Positions 1 to 10,080 of a stretch of 45,780 bases of DNA are shown piece after piece (positions within the stretch are counted from its first letter, which is position 1; each line of letters starts with the position of its first letter). The notes under the pieces were generated by a model that was not told the DNA's origin, searched no databases, and saw nothing but the letters and a program-made list of their open reading frames with translations. The stretch lies in the NCBI GenBank assembly GCA_015680685.1, contig MNCI01004170.1, positions 71,153-116,932 of the forward strand, read 5' to 3'. Origin of the DNA: Gnetum montanum. Lineage: Eukaryota; Streptophyta; Gnetopsida; Gnetales; Gnetaceae. The position numbers and the translations under genes were made by a program.

Positions 1-262
1 CAACAAACAAAACCAATTTAATTTATATATGGTTTTAAATTGCTTACAATATTCAGCAAGCATAATAATTTAATCTATGTAAGGCTTTATATTGCTTAAC
101 ATCTTTAAAATATCTAATACAAAAACTATCATAATAATTTAATCTATGTATGGCTTTATATTGCTTACAGTTTTCAAAATATCTAGCCAATATTACAACC
201 AACAAAAACAAGCATAATAATTTAATCTATGTATAGTATTACATTGCTTATAATCTTTATGT
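1..262. repeat. AT-rich tandem repeat, about 3-4 degenerate units
   Basis: A block containing ataataatttaatctatgta recurs at about 61-81, 130-150 and 213-233, each followed roughly 15 bases on by a ttgctta-type block. A more degenerate copy lies at about 14-46. Spacing is 69 then 83 bases, so the units are imperfect. No coding potential is visible. The array may continue left of the window. Confidence 0.7.
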
Positions 263-480
263 AATAAGATGAAAGAAGCTTAAAGGTTTGATTACATCCT
301 ATGCTACTCTTAACAATAATTATTTTAGCGAAAATTTTCCAACATGAGAATTACTTTTAACAATATTTACTTGTACTATATATTTATATATTCATATTAG
401 AGCATTATGGTGGTTGGGGTGTTGATCCTAAAAATTGAATAATAATATTAAATATTTCAAAGTACAGTATATTAATGAAG
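263..480. other. AT-rich stretch, nothing recognised
   Basis: No ORF, repeat or homology to the neighbouring element B is visible here. The similarity between copies A and B fades out near 480, so this may be the other side of a deletion or insertion breakpoint that removed the 3' part of element A. Confidence 0.4.
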
Positions 481-991
481 AGAATCTTAAGAGAAAGTTC
501 AATGGTCCATTTACATATTTTAGGGCATCTTTCATAGAAAAATAATCTAAAATTGAAGTTTCACTTTTTCAAAAATAGCCAAAATTATGGCAAGCTATCA
601 TGTATAGCTAATACAGTTAATTAAATTATGGGAGAGTTCTGCAATTGCATCTTGACTTCTACTACAACATGTTCTAAGAATGGTCCAAAGTTCAAATCTT
701 GGATAACTAAACATTGGATGTCACAAGGCGTGATTTGATCAAGGTAGGCTTATGACCTCAAGTCTTGGCATAGATTTGGTAGCTCATCTTAATGGGATTG
801 TTTAGTTACAATTGCTTCTTTGGGAATCTGTCAAATAGATTCCACTTTGAGCTCCTCCTGAAGAGGTCCTGTCACATGAGTTTCTACTACTTGTTCTTGG
901 GCTTGTTCTTGCTAATCTCTTCTAGCTCTAGGTTATTTATCCCTTGGTTGGAATGATCCTCCTTTTGCAAGTGTTTTGGTCTAGGTGCCAT
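480..991 (-). pseudogene. Element A ORF3, 5' fragment
   Basis: The start codon is the ATG at 991, and the protein begins MAPRPKH, matching the MAPKEKH start of ORF3 in element B (17285). About 34 codons stay open before a TAG. Similarity to B continues to about 480 with further stops. The rest of the ORF, more than 2 kb in B, is absent. The product is unrecognised; see the B copy for what the longer version looks like. Confidence 0.55.
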
Positions 992-1429
992 CTATAATCA
1001 CAACATGACCAAGGATTAGCATTTAATGTGTAACTTTGAAACATTTGAAATACCTTATCTCTTAGGGTAGTTACACTTGGCTAAGTTGTGATCATGGTTA
1101 GTTTGATTATTTTAATATTATTCTATTATTACCTAATTAAATAGGTTACCAAAGTGTGTTGGAAGGGTTTAACTTTCATTATTTAGTATTTTAATATTAT
1201 TGATTCGTTAAATCCATGGAGGAGTTAGAAAATTTTCAAAAAATTTGGTCATTAAAAACCTAAGGTTTGTAGCCCCCACAACGTAGAGCGTAGCTCTAGA
1301 AGTTGCAGGAATAAAGAGCAAAGTGAATTGGACAAATGATTTGAAAGTTATAGGCTCTAGAAGGCTTTGAGCTATGTAAAATTGCAAAAACTCCCCTTAC
1401 ATTTGAAGAAAATGGTAAAAAATTCCTAA

Positions 1430-1560
1430 GTGATGGGTGCTATATATATAAAATGTTTCCCATGCATCGACTAGGCATAGTTGACGTAGTCAGCTATGTC
1501 GATTAGGCCTAGTCGATACAGCTATTGACCACAATTGACCAAGTCAAAATTTAAAAAATA
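1430..1560 (-). promoter_or_regulatory. U3-like internal promoter block upstream of ORF3 (element A)
   Basis: On the minus strand, repeats of a TCGACTAGGCCTA type (1466-1525) are followed by a TATA-like run at 1441-1454. The same arrangement, GTCGA..GGCC repeats then TATAAATA, is seen in the U3 of this family's LTRs (for example 9759-9767 and upstream of it). The block sits 440-570 bases before the ORF3 ATG. Promoter activity is inferred from layout and from conservation in element B (17732-17830). Confidence 0.5.
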
Positions 1561-2498
1561 CAAGGAATTTTTAAGCAAAATTGGAATCAAATGAAAGCCC
1601 AATAAGCCAAGAACACAATGAGATGCATGAAGAGGGCTTGATATTTCACAAAAGATGGAGATTTATTGGAGAAATGCCTTAAGGAGCATACAATTGGATG
1701 CAACTGATGGGGAATGGAAAATATTTGATTGCCAAAATACCTAAGGATAAGGGACTTAACTAACCCAACCAAGATACATGCAAGTGGGTCCTCCCCATGG
1801 TAGGCTTATGCATTTTTTCCCTTGCATAACCTTCACTAAGGAATCCATGGGCCCCATAGTTGATTAATGGTTATGAAAAATTAAGGACTGAATCTTGAGG
1901 AATCCGTTTAAGAATTTTAACACATCAAACTAAGACATTGACCAAAACATGAAAACTGGTAGTGAGATGAGTTATGAAAAGCATTTATGGATGAGAGAGG
2001 AAGTGGAGATGAATTCCTAATCATGGTCACATGAAGTCCCTTGTGGATTTTATGGTTAAATGACCGAATAAAGTCCATCCTTATCCCAGATCAAAACCAA
2101 CCACTTTTAGTGACTTCGCATTGCTACTCTAAGACTAAACTATCCCCTTGAAACACAAGAATGCTTCCATAGATCAAACACTATTCCTTATTAGAGAAAA
2201 AGAAGCAGGAAATGAGAAAGGGCCTTAGTTAGAGGAGAGATTTAGGCATGGGTAACATATCTTTCTAGTCTCATAACCAATGCTTGTAGCCTATTATTTT
2301 GTCTAAGGGGTGTGCTTTGAATTCCCATCATGTTGTTTTTTTTCCTTTTATGGATTTTTGGATGGGAACCACACCATGCAAAGACTTATTCAACTTCCTG
2401 GTATTAGTTAACATGGGACTATAAGAAATCTATGAAAACACTCATGCACCCAATTAAGTAGAAAGGCACAAAGAGTATTAAGTTCCCTTGAAGTCACA
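1561..2498 (-). other. Conserved non-coding spacer between pol and ORF3 (A)
   Basis: No reading frame is evident. Blocks such as gtgggtcctcccca (about 1785) followed by ttgcataacc, and gtgctttgaattcccat (about 2310), recur in element B (18109, 18645) and in the gag-only element C (31966, 32458). Retention in three copies, one lacking all of pol, suggests a cis-acting role in RNA processing, packaging or 3'-end formation. That role is inference. Confidence 0.55.
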
Positions 2499-2589
2499 NN
2501 NNNNNNNNNNNNNNNNNNNNNNNNNNNNNNNNNNNNNNNNNNNNNNNNNNNNNNNNNNNNNNNNNNNNNNNNNNNNNNNNNNNNNNNNN
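2499..2589. other. Assembly gap (91 N)
   Basis: A run of N interrupts the A spacer. By comparison with elements B and C it should hold spacer sequence near the end of the integrase region. Confidence 0.99.
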
Positions 2590-2935
2590 AAAATATAAAA
2601 GAAATTATAAAATATTCAAGAAAAATAAAACATACTTATGATGTTGTAAAATAAAAATTTGGAAAAATAACAATGTTTAAAACAAAAAGGTATAAAAATA
2701 AAGACAGTGTAAAATGAAAAGATGTAAAAAAAAAAGTAGAAAGAATTAAGAGACATTTTAATCATTAGCGTGGATGGCCATCTTTCCCATGATTAAGTTG
2801 GAAGGAGGAGATCCAAAAAATTAAGCAAGGTTGTCCATCCAAGGAGGCATTGATTTCACTAGCTTACTTGGGCTCACAGAAAGGTTTAGTTATTGCATGT
2901 TGACTAACTATTTCTTGTTTGGGCTCTCAAGTTTG
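2590..2935 (-). other. A-rich spacer next to the integrase 3' end (A)
   Basis: Very A-rich on the plus strand, with repeated gatgtaaaa / ttgtaaaata words. The same texture lies at 19200-19340 in B and 33050-33230 in C. No coding sequence is visible. Confidence 0.5.
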
Positions 2936-4150
2936 TAGATCAACATGGCTCCAAAAGGAAAGGTTTCATAAATGATGTAAGGCCCTTTCCATACCATTTG
3001 GAACTTAGTTCATTGAGGTACATGTGTGGGGTTCTAGTAGAGGACCTTGTCTCGAGGTTAAAATTTTACCTTTCATATTCTAAGGTCATGGCATTTTTTT
3101 GTTGAATTCCTGATGCACTTCATTCAAGGACCAATTAATTTTCATATAGCATGTTGATGTTTATCAATCTCTCTTTCTATGCTAGGCTGAGGTCAAGATC
3201 TAGATCACAGGCTATTGAAAGTGTACAAAGCTCAGATTGAATTAGAAGAGTTGGTAATTTTCTGTATACCAACTAATAAGAAGAGTATCCTATAGGTAGT
3301 TTCCATGTGGAGTAGTAGGCCCAAAGTGCATTGCTTAGTTTCATGCTCTAGTCTCTCCTATATTTGTTAATTATTCAGGTTAAGATCTTAGTGATCTCCC
3401 TATTGGTAACCCCTGCTTTACTATTGGCTTGTAGGTGGTAGGGTGTTGTTAGTTTATGTTGAACCTCCAAGCGTTGCATGAGCTTGCAAAAAGTAGCACT
3501 TATAAAATGAGTACCATTATAAAAAATTAGTGCATGTGGCACTCCAAACCTACTTACAACACTCTGTTGTACAAACTATGCAATAGTGGAAGATGTACAA
3601 ATAGTGACGAGTGACTATTATGTACACCTTTCCATTTGACATGGGCATGATGGGATCCATGAAGTCTATGCCATGGATGTGGCCCCTCCATTAGAGTAGT
3701 CATCCCACAATCTCATTCATAGCATTCACAAGAGTAGATGAATTGGTTAGCATAAGTGAATATTGTTGACGAGTACTATCTTGCCATCAAGATCTTAATG
3801 ACTATGTGTCTCCCTACATATTGGCCCCCACAATGACCCTCATGAGCATCTTGAAGAATGTGTAGTTGAGTAGCATTAGGAACACACCAATGAACCAAGC
3901 CATTAACACACACCTTGTAAAGATATTTGATAATCTCTATGAAGTGTCTGGCCTAATGAAGAAACTATTATTTCTTTCAAAAGTCCAAGTCTTGTGGCAT
4001 CTCCAAAGTGAGAAGATAAGTGAGGATTCCATCATACCATTTTGGTTCAGTGGATACTTGTTTATTTATTACATCGACAAAGAGGAGTTCATCAAGAAAT
4101 TGATTAGAAAGCAAGCTTTCCTTCTCTCTATTCTCCCATTATAATCAAGA
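2936..4150 (-). pseudogene. Element A integrase region, decayed
   Basis: The region matches, block for block, the integrase region of element B (19350-20300): C-terminal part at low coordinates, catalytic core in the middle, zinc-binding N-terminus at high coordinates. The core's integration-target text reads through at about 3600-3700 in several frames, but no open frame longer than about 60 codons remains. It would have inserted the cDNA into the host genome. It is dead as it stands. Confidence 0.6.
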
Positions 4151-4560
4151 AAAGTGGTTAGCAATCACATTCTCTGTGTCCTTTCAATCTGCCATTGTAA
4201 GATCAAACTCTTATAAGATCACCAACCATTGTATGAAATGAGGGTTCACCATCAACTTGTTCATGAGAAAGAGAATGGCATTGTGGTCTGTGTGCACAAA
4301 CACCTTGTACCAAACCACATAGTGTTTGAATTTCTCCAAGTCATACACCACTACCATTAGCTCTTTTTCTATTATGGTGTAGTTGATCTGTGCACCCATA
4401 ATGCTTTAGCTTACATAGTGGATGTAGTAAGGATGTTTTTAATCATCCTACTATGTAAACATGACTCCCAAGGCATAGTTCAATGCATCCTTCATGATGT
4501 GAAATGGTCTAAACCAGTTTGGTGCTCATAGAATTAGAGTTTATACAAGCTTCTCCTTAG
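4151..4560 (-). pseudogene. Element A RNase H domain
   Basis: An open stretch at 4211-4399 carries the typical gypsy RNase H text: NYTIIEKELMVVVYDLEKF, then VHTDHNA and, further on, a conserved position before QWL. In the family this domain removes the RNA strand during reverse transcription. It is fused behind RT in the same frame and is interrupted at both ends by stops. Confidence 0.75.
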
Positions 4561-5460
4561 GTTGCTAGAATGTATTTTCACATTCCTTAGTACATATGAA
4601 AAAAACATCTTTCTTTGTGAGCTTGACCAATGGTTTAGTGATCTTAGAGAAATTCTCTATGAATCATCGGTAGTAGCCAATGTGTTCAAGGAATAATTAA
4701 AGATCTTTAACAATTTTTAATTGGTAGGTTATTTCTTGGATGAACCTAGTCTTTTTAGGGTCCACGTCAATCCTTACTTGAGAAATTCTATGCCCAAGCA
4801 CAATGCCTTCCTCAACCATCAGATGTCTTATCTACTAATTGAGTCAAAGATTAGTCTCCACACACCTTTTAAGAACTTGCTCAAGATGGTCCGGGGCTTG
4901 ATCAAATGTAGTGCCATAGGTGGAGAAGTCATCCATGAAGACTTCCATTCCACTACCAATGTGCTATTGAAAAATTCTTAGGACCAAGCGTTGGAAAGTT
5001 GCAGGGGCATTGCATGGACCAAAGGGCATCTTATGATATGCAAAAGTCCCCCAGGGACTTGTGAATGCTATTTTGGTTTGATCCTTGAGCATGATCTGTA
5101 TTTGATTATAGCCACTATAACCATCCAGAAAGCTATAATAGTAATGCCCAAAAATAGTAACCAACACCTAGTTCACAAATGGTAATGGAAAATGATCTTT
5201 GAATGTTGCCATGTTCCACAGCTTGAAATCAATACAAACCCAACACTTTTCACCTTTCTTTGGCACAATCGTAAGTGGGCTTATCCACTTGCTTTCTGCA
5301 ATTGGATAGATGAACCTTGTCTTAAGTAGTTGTTCAATTTCCTCTTTGACGATATGCTTTAATTTGGGGTTCAACCACCACTATGGCTACCTCTTTGGCT
5401 TCATGTTCAAATTAGTATAGATGTGATGATAGCATATTTGAGGATCAATCCTTGTGAGTT
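4561..5460 (-). pseudogene. Element A reverse transcriptase, decayed
   Basis: Clear Ty3/gypsy RT motifs in order on the minus strand: the pre-RT KLKHIVKEEIEQLL segment (5168-5374), SKWISPLTIVPKK, the DGYSGYNQI motif (about 5100), the MPFG.CNAPATFQR motif, and the catalytic FMDDF (MDD codons at 4928-4936). Two TAG stops and two TGG codons just upstream of 5374, and one TAG at about 5165, fall where the family has Gln and Arg. That is what C-to-T changes at CAG and CGG would give. The active-site aspartates are kept but the frame is broken. Confidence 0.85.
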
Positions 5461-5959
5461 TAAGATATGACCAAGCAAAGGGTGTTAGCCATTTTTTGAC
5501 CACCTTCAACAACATCCTTTTCTACTTAGGAGCAAGGTTGACATTGATTATTACTAGCTTGCCGTTTTTAAAAAATGCATATTCCATGTTGGTAGGTAGA
5601 GTTTTTAACTCTAAGGGCTTCTATTTAAAATTTTTAGGGATTTCCAACTCTTCCTAATTAATATCATTAGGTTCATCATTAGAGAGTTGGTGATGAACTT
5701 GCTCTAGTTCATCCATGCCTTTAACATATGCACAAGTTAGCTTCTTAGTAGGTTCCATGCAAAGTGTGTTGCTTTCAAAATCGACTATCAACCACTAGGT
5801 GTCCTCTTATTTTGTGGCTTCTGTGTATAGGCACTTTTGGATTTTAGATTCATCTACATACTATCTACATGCTTTGATTGATGTTCTTTTGATAGAATAG
5901 AGTTTCTACACATAGTTGCACTTGGTATGGTTGTACGCAATGCATGTAACTCTCTTCTT

Positions 5960-6430
5960 CTAGATATTTCTGAATAAATTTTCCTTAAAAATCTCCAAAG
6001 AAAGATCTCTAATGCCCATTTGTTCATCAACAGTGCTCAACTAAGCCCTTCCCATAACAATTGGGAAGTCCCCCTTTCAATTGTCAACCTTGATCACTAG
6101 GAAATAAGTAGTATACAACCATCTATAGATAGTGGTCACAATGTCCTCCACTAATCTTAAGGGAAGAGTGATGAATTGATCTATCAATTCTGTATAGATG
6201 TTGCTCTTCTTGAGAGGAGGTAGGTTCTAAGCTTGGTACATTTCATGGAAATTCAAGTTAACACCAAAACCTGAATCAAGAATAGCCTTGCATGGCTCAT
6301 TTCTAGCAATCTAAAAGTAGATGAAAAGACTACCAAGATTGGTTCTTTTCTTGGAAAGGTTGCTAGCCTTGATCCAATTAAATACAACATGGGTTAACAT
6401 GGCTGTGTAGATCTTAGGAGGCATTTGGTT
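5960..6430 (-). pseudogene. Element A retropepsin-like protease region
   Basis: The DSG active-site codons lie at 6270-6278 on the minus strand (context ILDSGFGVNL), where retropepsin-like proteases of this group carry D[SL]GA.VNL. A GRxxL-type segment follows at about 6050, as in element B. The protease would have cut the Gag-Pol precursor. The frame carries several stops. 5461-5959, between protease and RT, is degenerate linker with no clear domain. Confidence 0.6.
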
Positions 6431-8850
6431 TGAAGGGCTCTCGAAAGGAATGGATGCAAAGGATGAAGGAGACACAAGGTGACCGACCACATAAGTCAGT
6501 GAGGGTTTTGTAGGGCTATTGGTTTAGAAGAATGATTTTTTACAAGATCTAGTTTCTGAACCACTCAGCTAAGGAATTATTTGTAACTTAACAACCTTGG
6601 TAGCGTTATGTTATTGTAGCTGTGTGAGAATTACACCTTGCATGGATGGAGTAGGTGGTAATTATGTTGAGGGTGGAGGGACATGTGCTAAAGTATGAGA
6701 AGGATGATAAGGATATGGGAATTCCCCTCTAGGAGATGGAGAATGAGTTCTGTAGTACTTTAGAGGGTAGTAGTGATGCTAGAAGGAAGAGTGACTAGAA
6801 GAGTTACGTAGAGACATGGGTTGCTGAACATAGTACCCATATGGATCGGGTTATCTATAACGGTACTCCTACCTTGTGGTGGCATCCCCCATGATTGTGG
6901 ATGCTACCACTAATGATACTACTCATACAGTTTTGGTGGAGCTCCACTTGGATAATAACTTTGTTGTTGTTGGTAGAACTACCTTGAGTTCCCTTGAGGA
7001 TAAGACAACCTTCTAGGTTCTTGTCTTTGTGCTAGCCTAAGATTCAAATCATACATCCCAAATTCCTATAAGTGTGACATAACATGGTAAAATTCCTTGG
7101 GATGTTCATGTTGGTAAATGTCACATCCATCACCATCATCTGATTCTAACTCCACAACCTCTTCTATTGCAGTAGCTTTACCCTTACCCCTTTGGTAGGC
7201 ACGTTCAACTTCCTTTCTTCTCTTGTGATCATGATCACTACCTTACTCTTTGGATTCTTCTACAATTTTTAGAGTAGTTTAAAATTTTTCATCCAAATAT
7301 TCCCAAATTTTATCAACCATAGTTGAAATTTTAGACATAGATTTTTGAATTGGCAAGGTTTTTTTGCTGCACTACTTCATCAAGTGGTGCCTCCCCTTCA
7401 CTATCACAAAATCAGACCTCCCTTTTTCTAATGGAAGGATCCCAGTTATACTCATTAGCACTTTTGCATTTTTTGAACCTATCTTCTTATTTTGCAACCT
7501 ACTTAATCAACCTTTGATATCAATGGACTCTTAGTTGTGACAATCTCCCTTGGGCATAGATTCCAAGAGTTCTCCCTATTTCTGATTGGAGCCCATGTAT
7601 GATATGGGGAAGCTTCTCCCACTAAGAATAACCATGGCTAGAACATATGTGCAAAAGGGAATAATACCTATCCATGGCTACATCCAAGGGCTCATGTGTT
7701 CCTTGTCATCAGCCTTGGATTTGCTTTCTCAAATTGGACAATCTAGAGTACATCTGATATTTGTCATTGAATAGCTCAAGCATCATACTCTATCTATGAA
7801 TTAATTCCAGCTCCAAGGAGCAATACCAACTTTGCGCTTCTTTTATGAGTGTTCTAGAAAATAGCTCAACTTTCTACCAATTGTTCTCTATGTTCTATAA
7901 GGCACAAGCATTGTGAAAGGCTTAAGGATGGATTTGTGGATCTGAGTTATATCCCCTCTCGAATCTAGGGATATTATTCATATCCAACCTCTTAATTCTG
8001 TTATCTTTCACATGCCTGGTTGGAATTTGAATTATCTCTATGATGTTTAGCATTCTTCGAGTTGCTAGAAAAGGTTCATCATCATCATGATTTCGATGAC
8101 ACTTATGATGTCCTCTACTACACATTTATTCATGGTGGGTTAAATGATCATTGTTGTCCCATCATCCACCTTCATCACGATTTTTCCCTCTATGGTATCA
8201 GTTAGATTTAGAGGGAAGAAGAAGATGTACATGAAGAGGGTGAAGAGGGAGGAGGACTGCCACCTCCATGATGTCTACTACCTCCTCCCCACTAGTCACA
8301 GTCACATTCATCAATTTTATCATCTTCACGGTGCTTGCTCGAGCCCCCGCCTTGACTCCCAATTTTGCCTAAACTAGGATTGTTGATAGTGGACTATAAA
8401 TGTGGGTTTAAGCCTCCTTCACTAGAGTTAATGGGTGGAGAATCTTCATGTTGAGAACCCCTAGAGGGAGGATCCTCCTTGTCATTTTGGTTCAACAGGA
8501 ACAAGGGGTTAGTGAACCATTTCCCCTTTGTAGCTTCATGGCGCTTCTCCTAGTGTTGATATCTTTTGCATTATGTTTCAGTGGGATGGTAGTCCCAATA
8601 GTCATGGTCCTACACAATGATTTGTTGTGAAGATCCTAGATGCCCAACCTCTTAAGAGTTTGAAGTAGCACCCTAGAAATAGATTGATTGAGAGGCAACA
8701 CTTCATATCTCCCCACTGCAGTTGTTCATCCTAATGCAGGATGAAGGTGAAATTAGGTACAAACTCATCTGGATGAGTGTACACAACTTTGAACTCTTGG
8801 GGCATTGGCGGTTTTGATTTATCATGCCTATTTGAAGAAGAATTTTGAAT
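6431..8850 (-). pseudogene. Element A gag, decayed
   Basis: The strongest piece is 7922-8125 (minus), with IQIPTRHVKDNRIKRLDM then NNIPRFERGYNSDPQIHP. It matches the capsid-like gag start in B (24198-24392) and C (35093-35614). The 6480-7000 part is the proline/tyrosine-rich gag C-terminus. The start codon seen in B (25184) is changed to ATT here. The product would form the virus-like particle, but no full frame remains. Confidence 0.7.
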
Positions 8851-8983
8851 TAAAAGAAAACTTTAGTGTGCATTAATTATAATTATAATTTTTATTTTTT
8901 AAATAATTACAACTTTAGGATTCATTCCAATGATCTAAAATAATATTTACTAAGTCCTAAATAGTGCATGTATCAACTACAAG
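8851..8983 (-). other. Element A leader between primer site and gag
   Basis: Short AT-rich untranslated leader. It corresponds to 25185-25314 in element B. No ORF is visible. Confidence 0.5.
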
Positions 8984-9001
8984 TCCCCAGTAATGCTACC
9001 A
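8984..9001 (-). promoter_or_regulatory. Primer-binding site (tRNA-Asp type), element A
   Basis: Minus strand TGGTAGCATTACTGGGGA starts one base after the LTR end. It resembles the complement of the tRNA-Asp 3' end used by Athila-type elements, with several changes. It fixes the element's orientation and the LTR border. Confidence 0.7.
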
Positions 9002-9002
9002 A

Positions 9003-9877
9003 TGATGAGTAACAAGTAGACCCTACACTCAACCATACAAATCACTAAGTGTTCATGTGTGATTCAGTTAAATTTTGTGGACTTATAGCCTTCTAAGTAC
9101 ATTGGTATTCTAGGAAGTAAAACTAATCATTTTCTTTCCAATTACACTTGTGAAATGTAAAGGTATGGTTAAGTGCAATTGAGGCATAGGATTTTTATCA
9201 TTTTTATGTTTTATGTTCTAAGTTACCTAAGAATAAAGAATAGAGAATTAAATATATTTAATTGATTATTTATTCTAACTAGCCAGTATTTCACTAATCC
9301 TAGCATAAGAATTTGTTCCCACTTTTTGTACACATCTTGAACACGTTTAATGCTATTGGGTTACCAAACGTTAAGTGTTACTGGGACTACCAAGCACCAA
9401 GTGTATGCTCAAAGTGGTCATACTTATGTGTTTAATTTATTACTATTTAATCTAGATTAATTTATTACTTAATTAATTATTTAATTACTTAAAGCATTAA
9501 AGGAAATTGCATAAAATACTACATGCATAAAGGAAATAATTAATCTATTTCAAAGTGTTGTAAGGTTTATTAGAAAGCTCATATTTATTGCCTCACACAC
9601 TACCATGCTTAGGCACAACAGTGATGGAATAAAGATCTGTACACTCTTTGACTCCTACTACAAGCACTTAGAAAAATATTCTAACTTTCAAATAAGAAAA
9701 CTACAGGAGCTTCGCCACAACTTTGAGACTTATGCCATAAATGTGGCTGGTGAGCATGTATTTATAGGTAAAAAAAGACATTGTGTCGATAGGGCCACAT
9801 CAACGCATCAATTCCCACATTGATGTGACCACATCGATGGGGTCATGTCAACGAGGCCTCATTGATGCAACTCATCA
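9003..9877 (-). repeat. Element A 5' LTR (875 bp)
   Basis: Starts tgatgag and ends ctcatca in plus-strand reading, the same inverted termini as the B and C LTRs. On the minus strand it has GTCGA/GGCC-rich U3 repeats (about 9783-9865) and then a TATA box CTATAAATA at 9759-9767. The downstream half (9050-9600) matches the B LTRs closely. The U3-TATA order supports minus-strand transcription. Confidence 0.85.
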
Positions 9878-10080
9878 AAAGGTGAACCCGTTGCAAGACT
9901 TAAGCAGAAGGTTTTTACACTATAAGTACGAATCCAAGTGAAAAATATTAAGGTATCAAACAAAATAATTAAATTTTATTTGTTAAGTGTGCTACCACTT
10001 TCATATGATGTTTTCAGACAAATCATATATAGAATGACAAAAGAATGTAGATTATAATAAAATTATATGTAAAGTTATTG
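9878..10080. other. Unassigned sequence between element A and copia relic
   Basis: Starts with aaagg, the possible target duplication of A. No ORF or repeat is recognised. It may belong to the copia relic that A entered. Confidence 0.4.

Larger units (their letters stand above)
480..9877 (-). mobile_element. Element A: Ty3/gypsy retrotransposon, 3'-truncated
   Basis: Read on the minus strand the order is 5' LTR (9003-9877), tRNA-Asp-type primer site, gag, protease, RT-RNase H, integrase, a 1.9-kb spacer and the start of a third ORF. Every coding part is broken by stops and frameshifts. The layout matches element B block by block until about 480, where similarity stops. No 3' LTR is in the window, so the right-hand 5 bp (aaagg, 9878-9882) cannot be tested as a target duplication. 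Gene order, primer type and an extra ORF after pol suggest the Athila/Tat side of Ty3/gypsy; the lineage is inferred. Confidence 0.8.

Noticed and set aside
1-262. CRISPR-like array
   Set aside because: Repeats are degenerate, AT-rich and irregularly spaced, and the DNA is plant nuclear.
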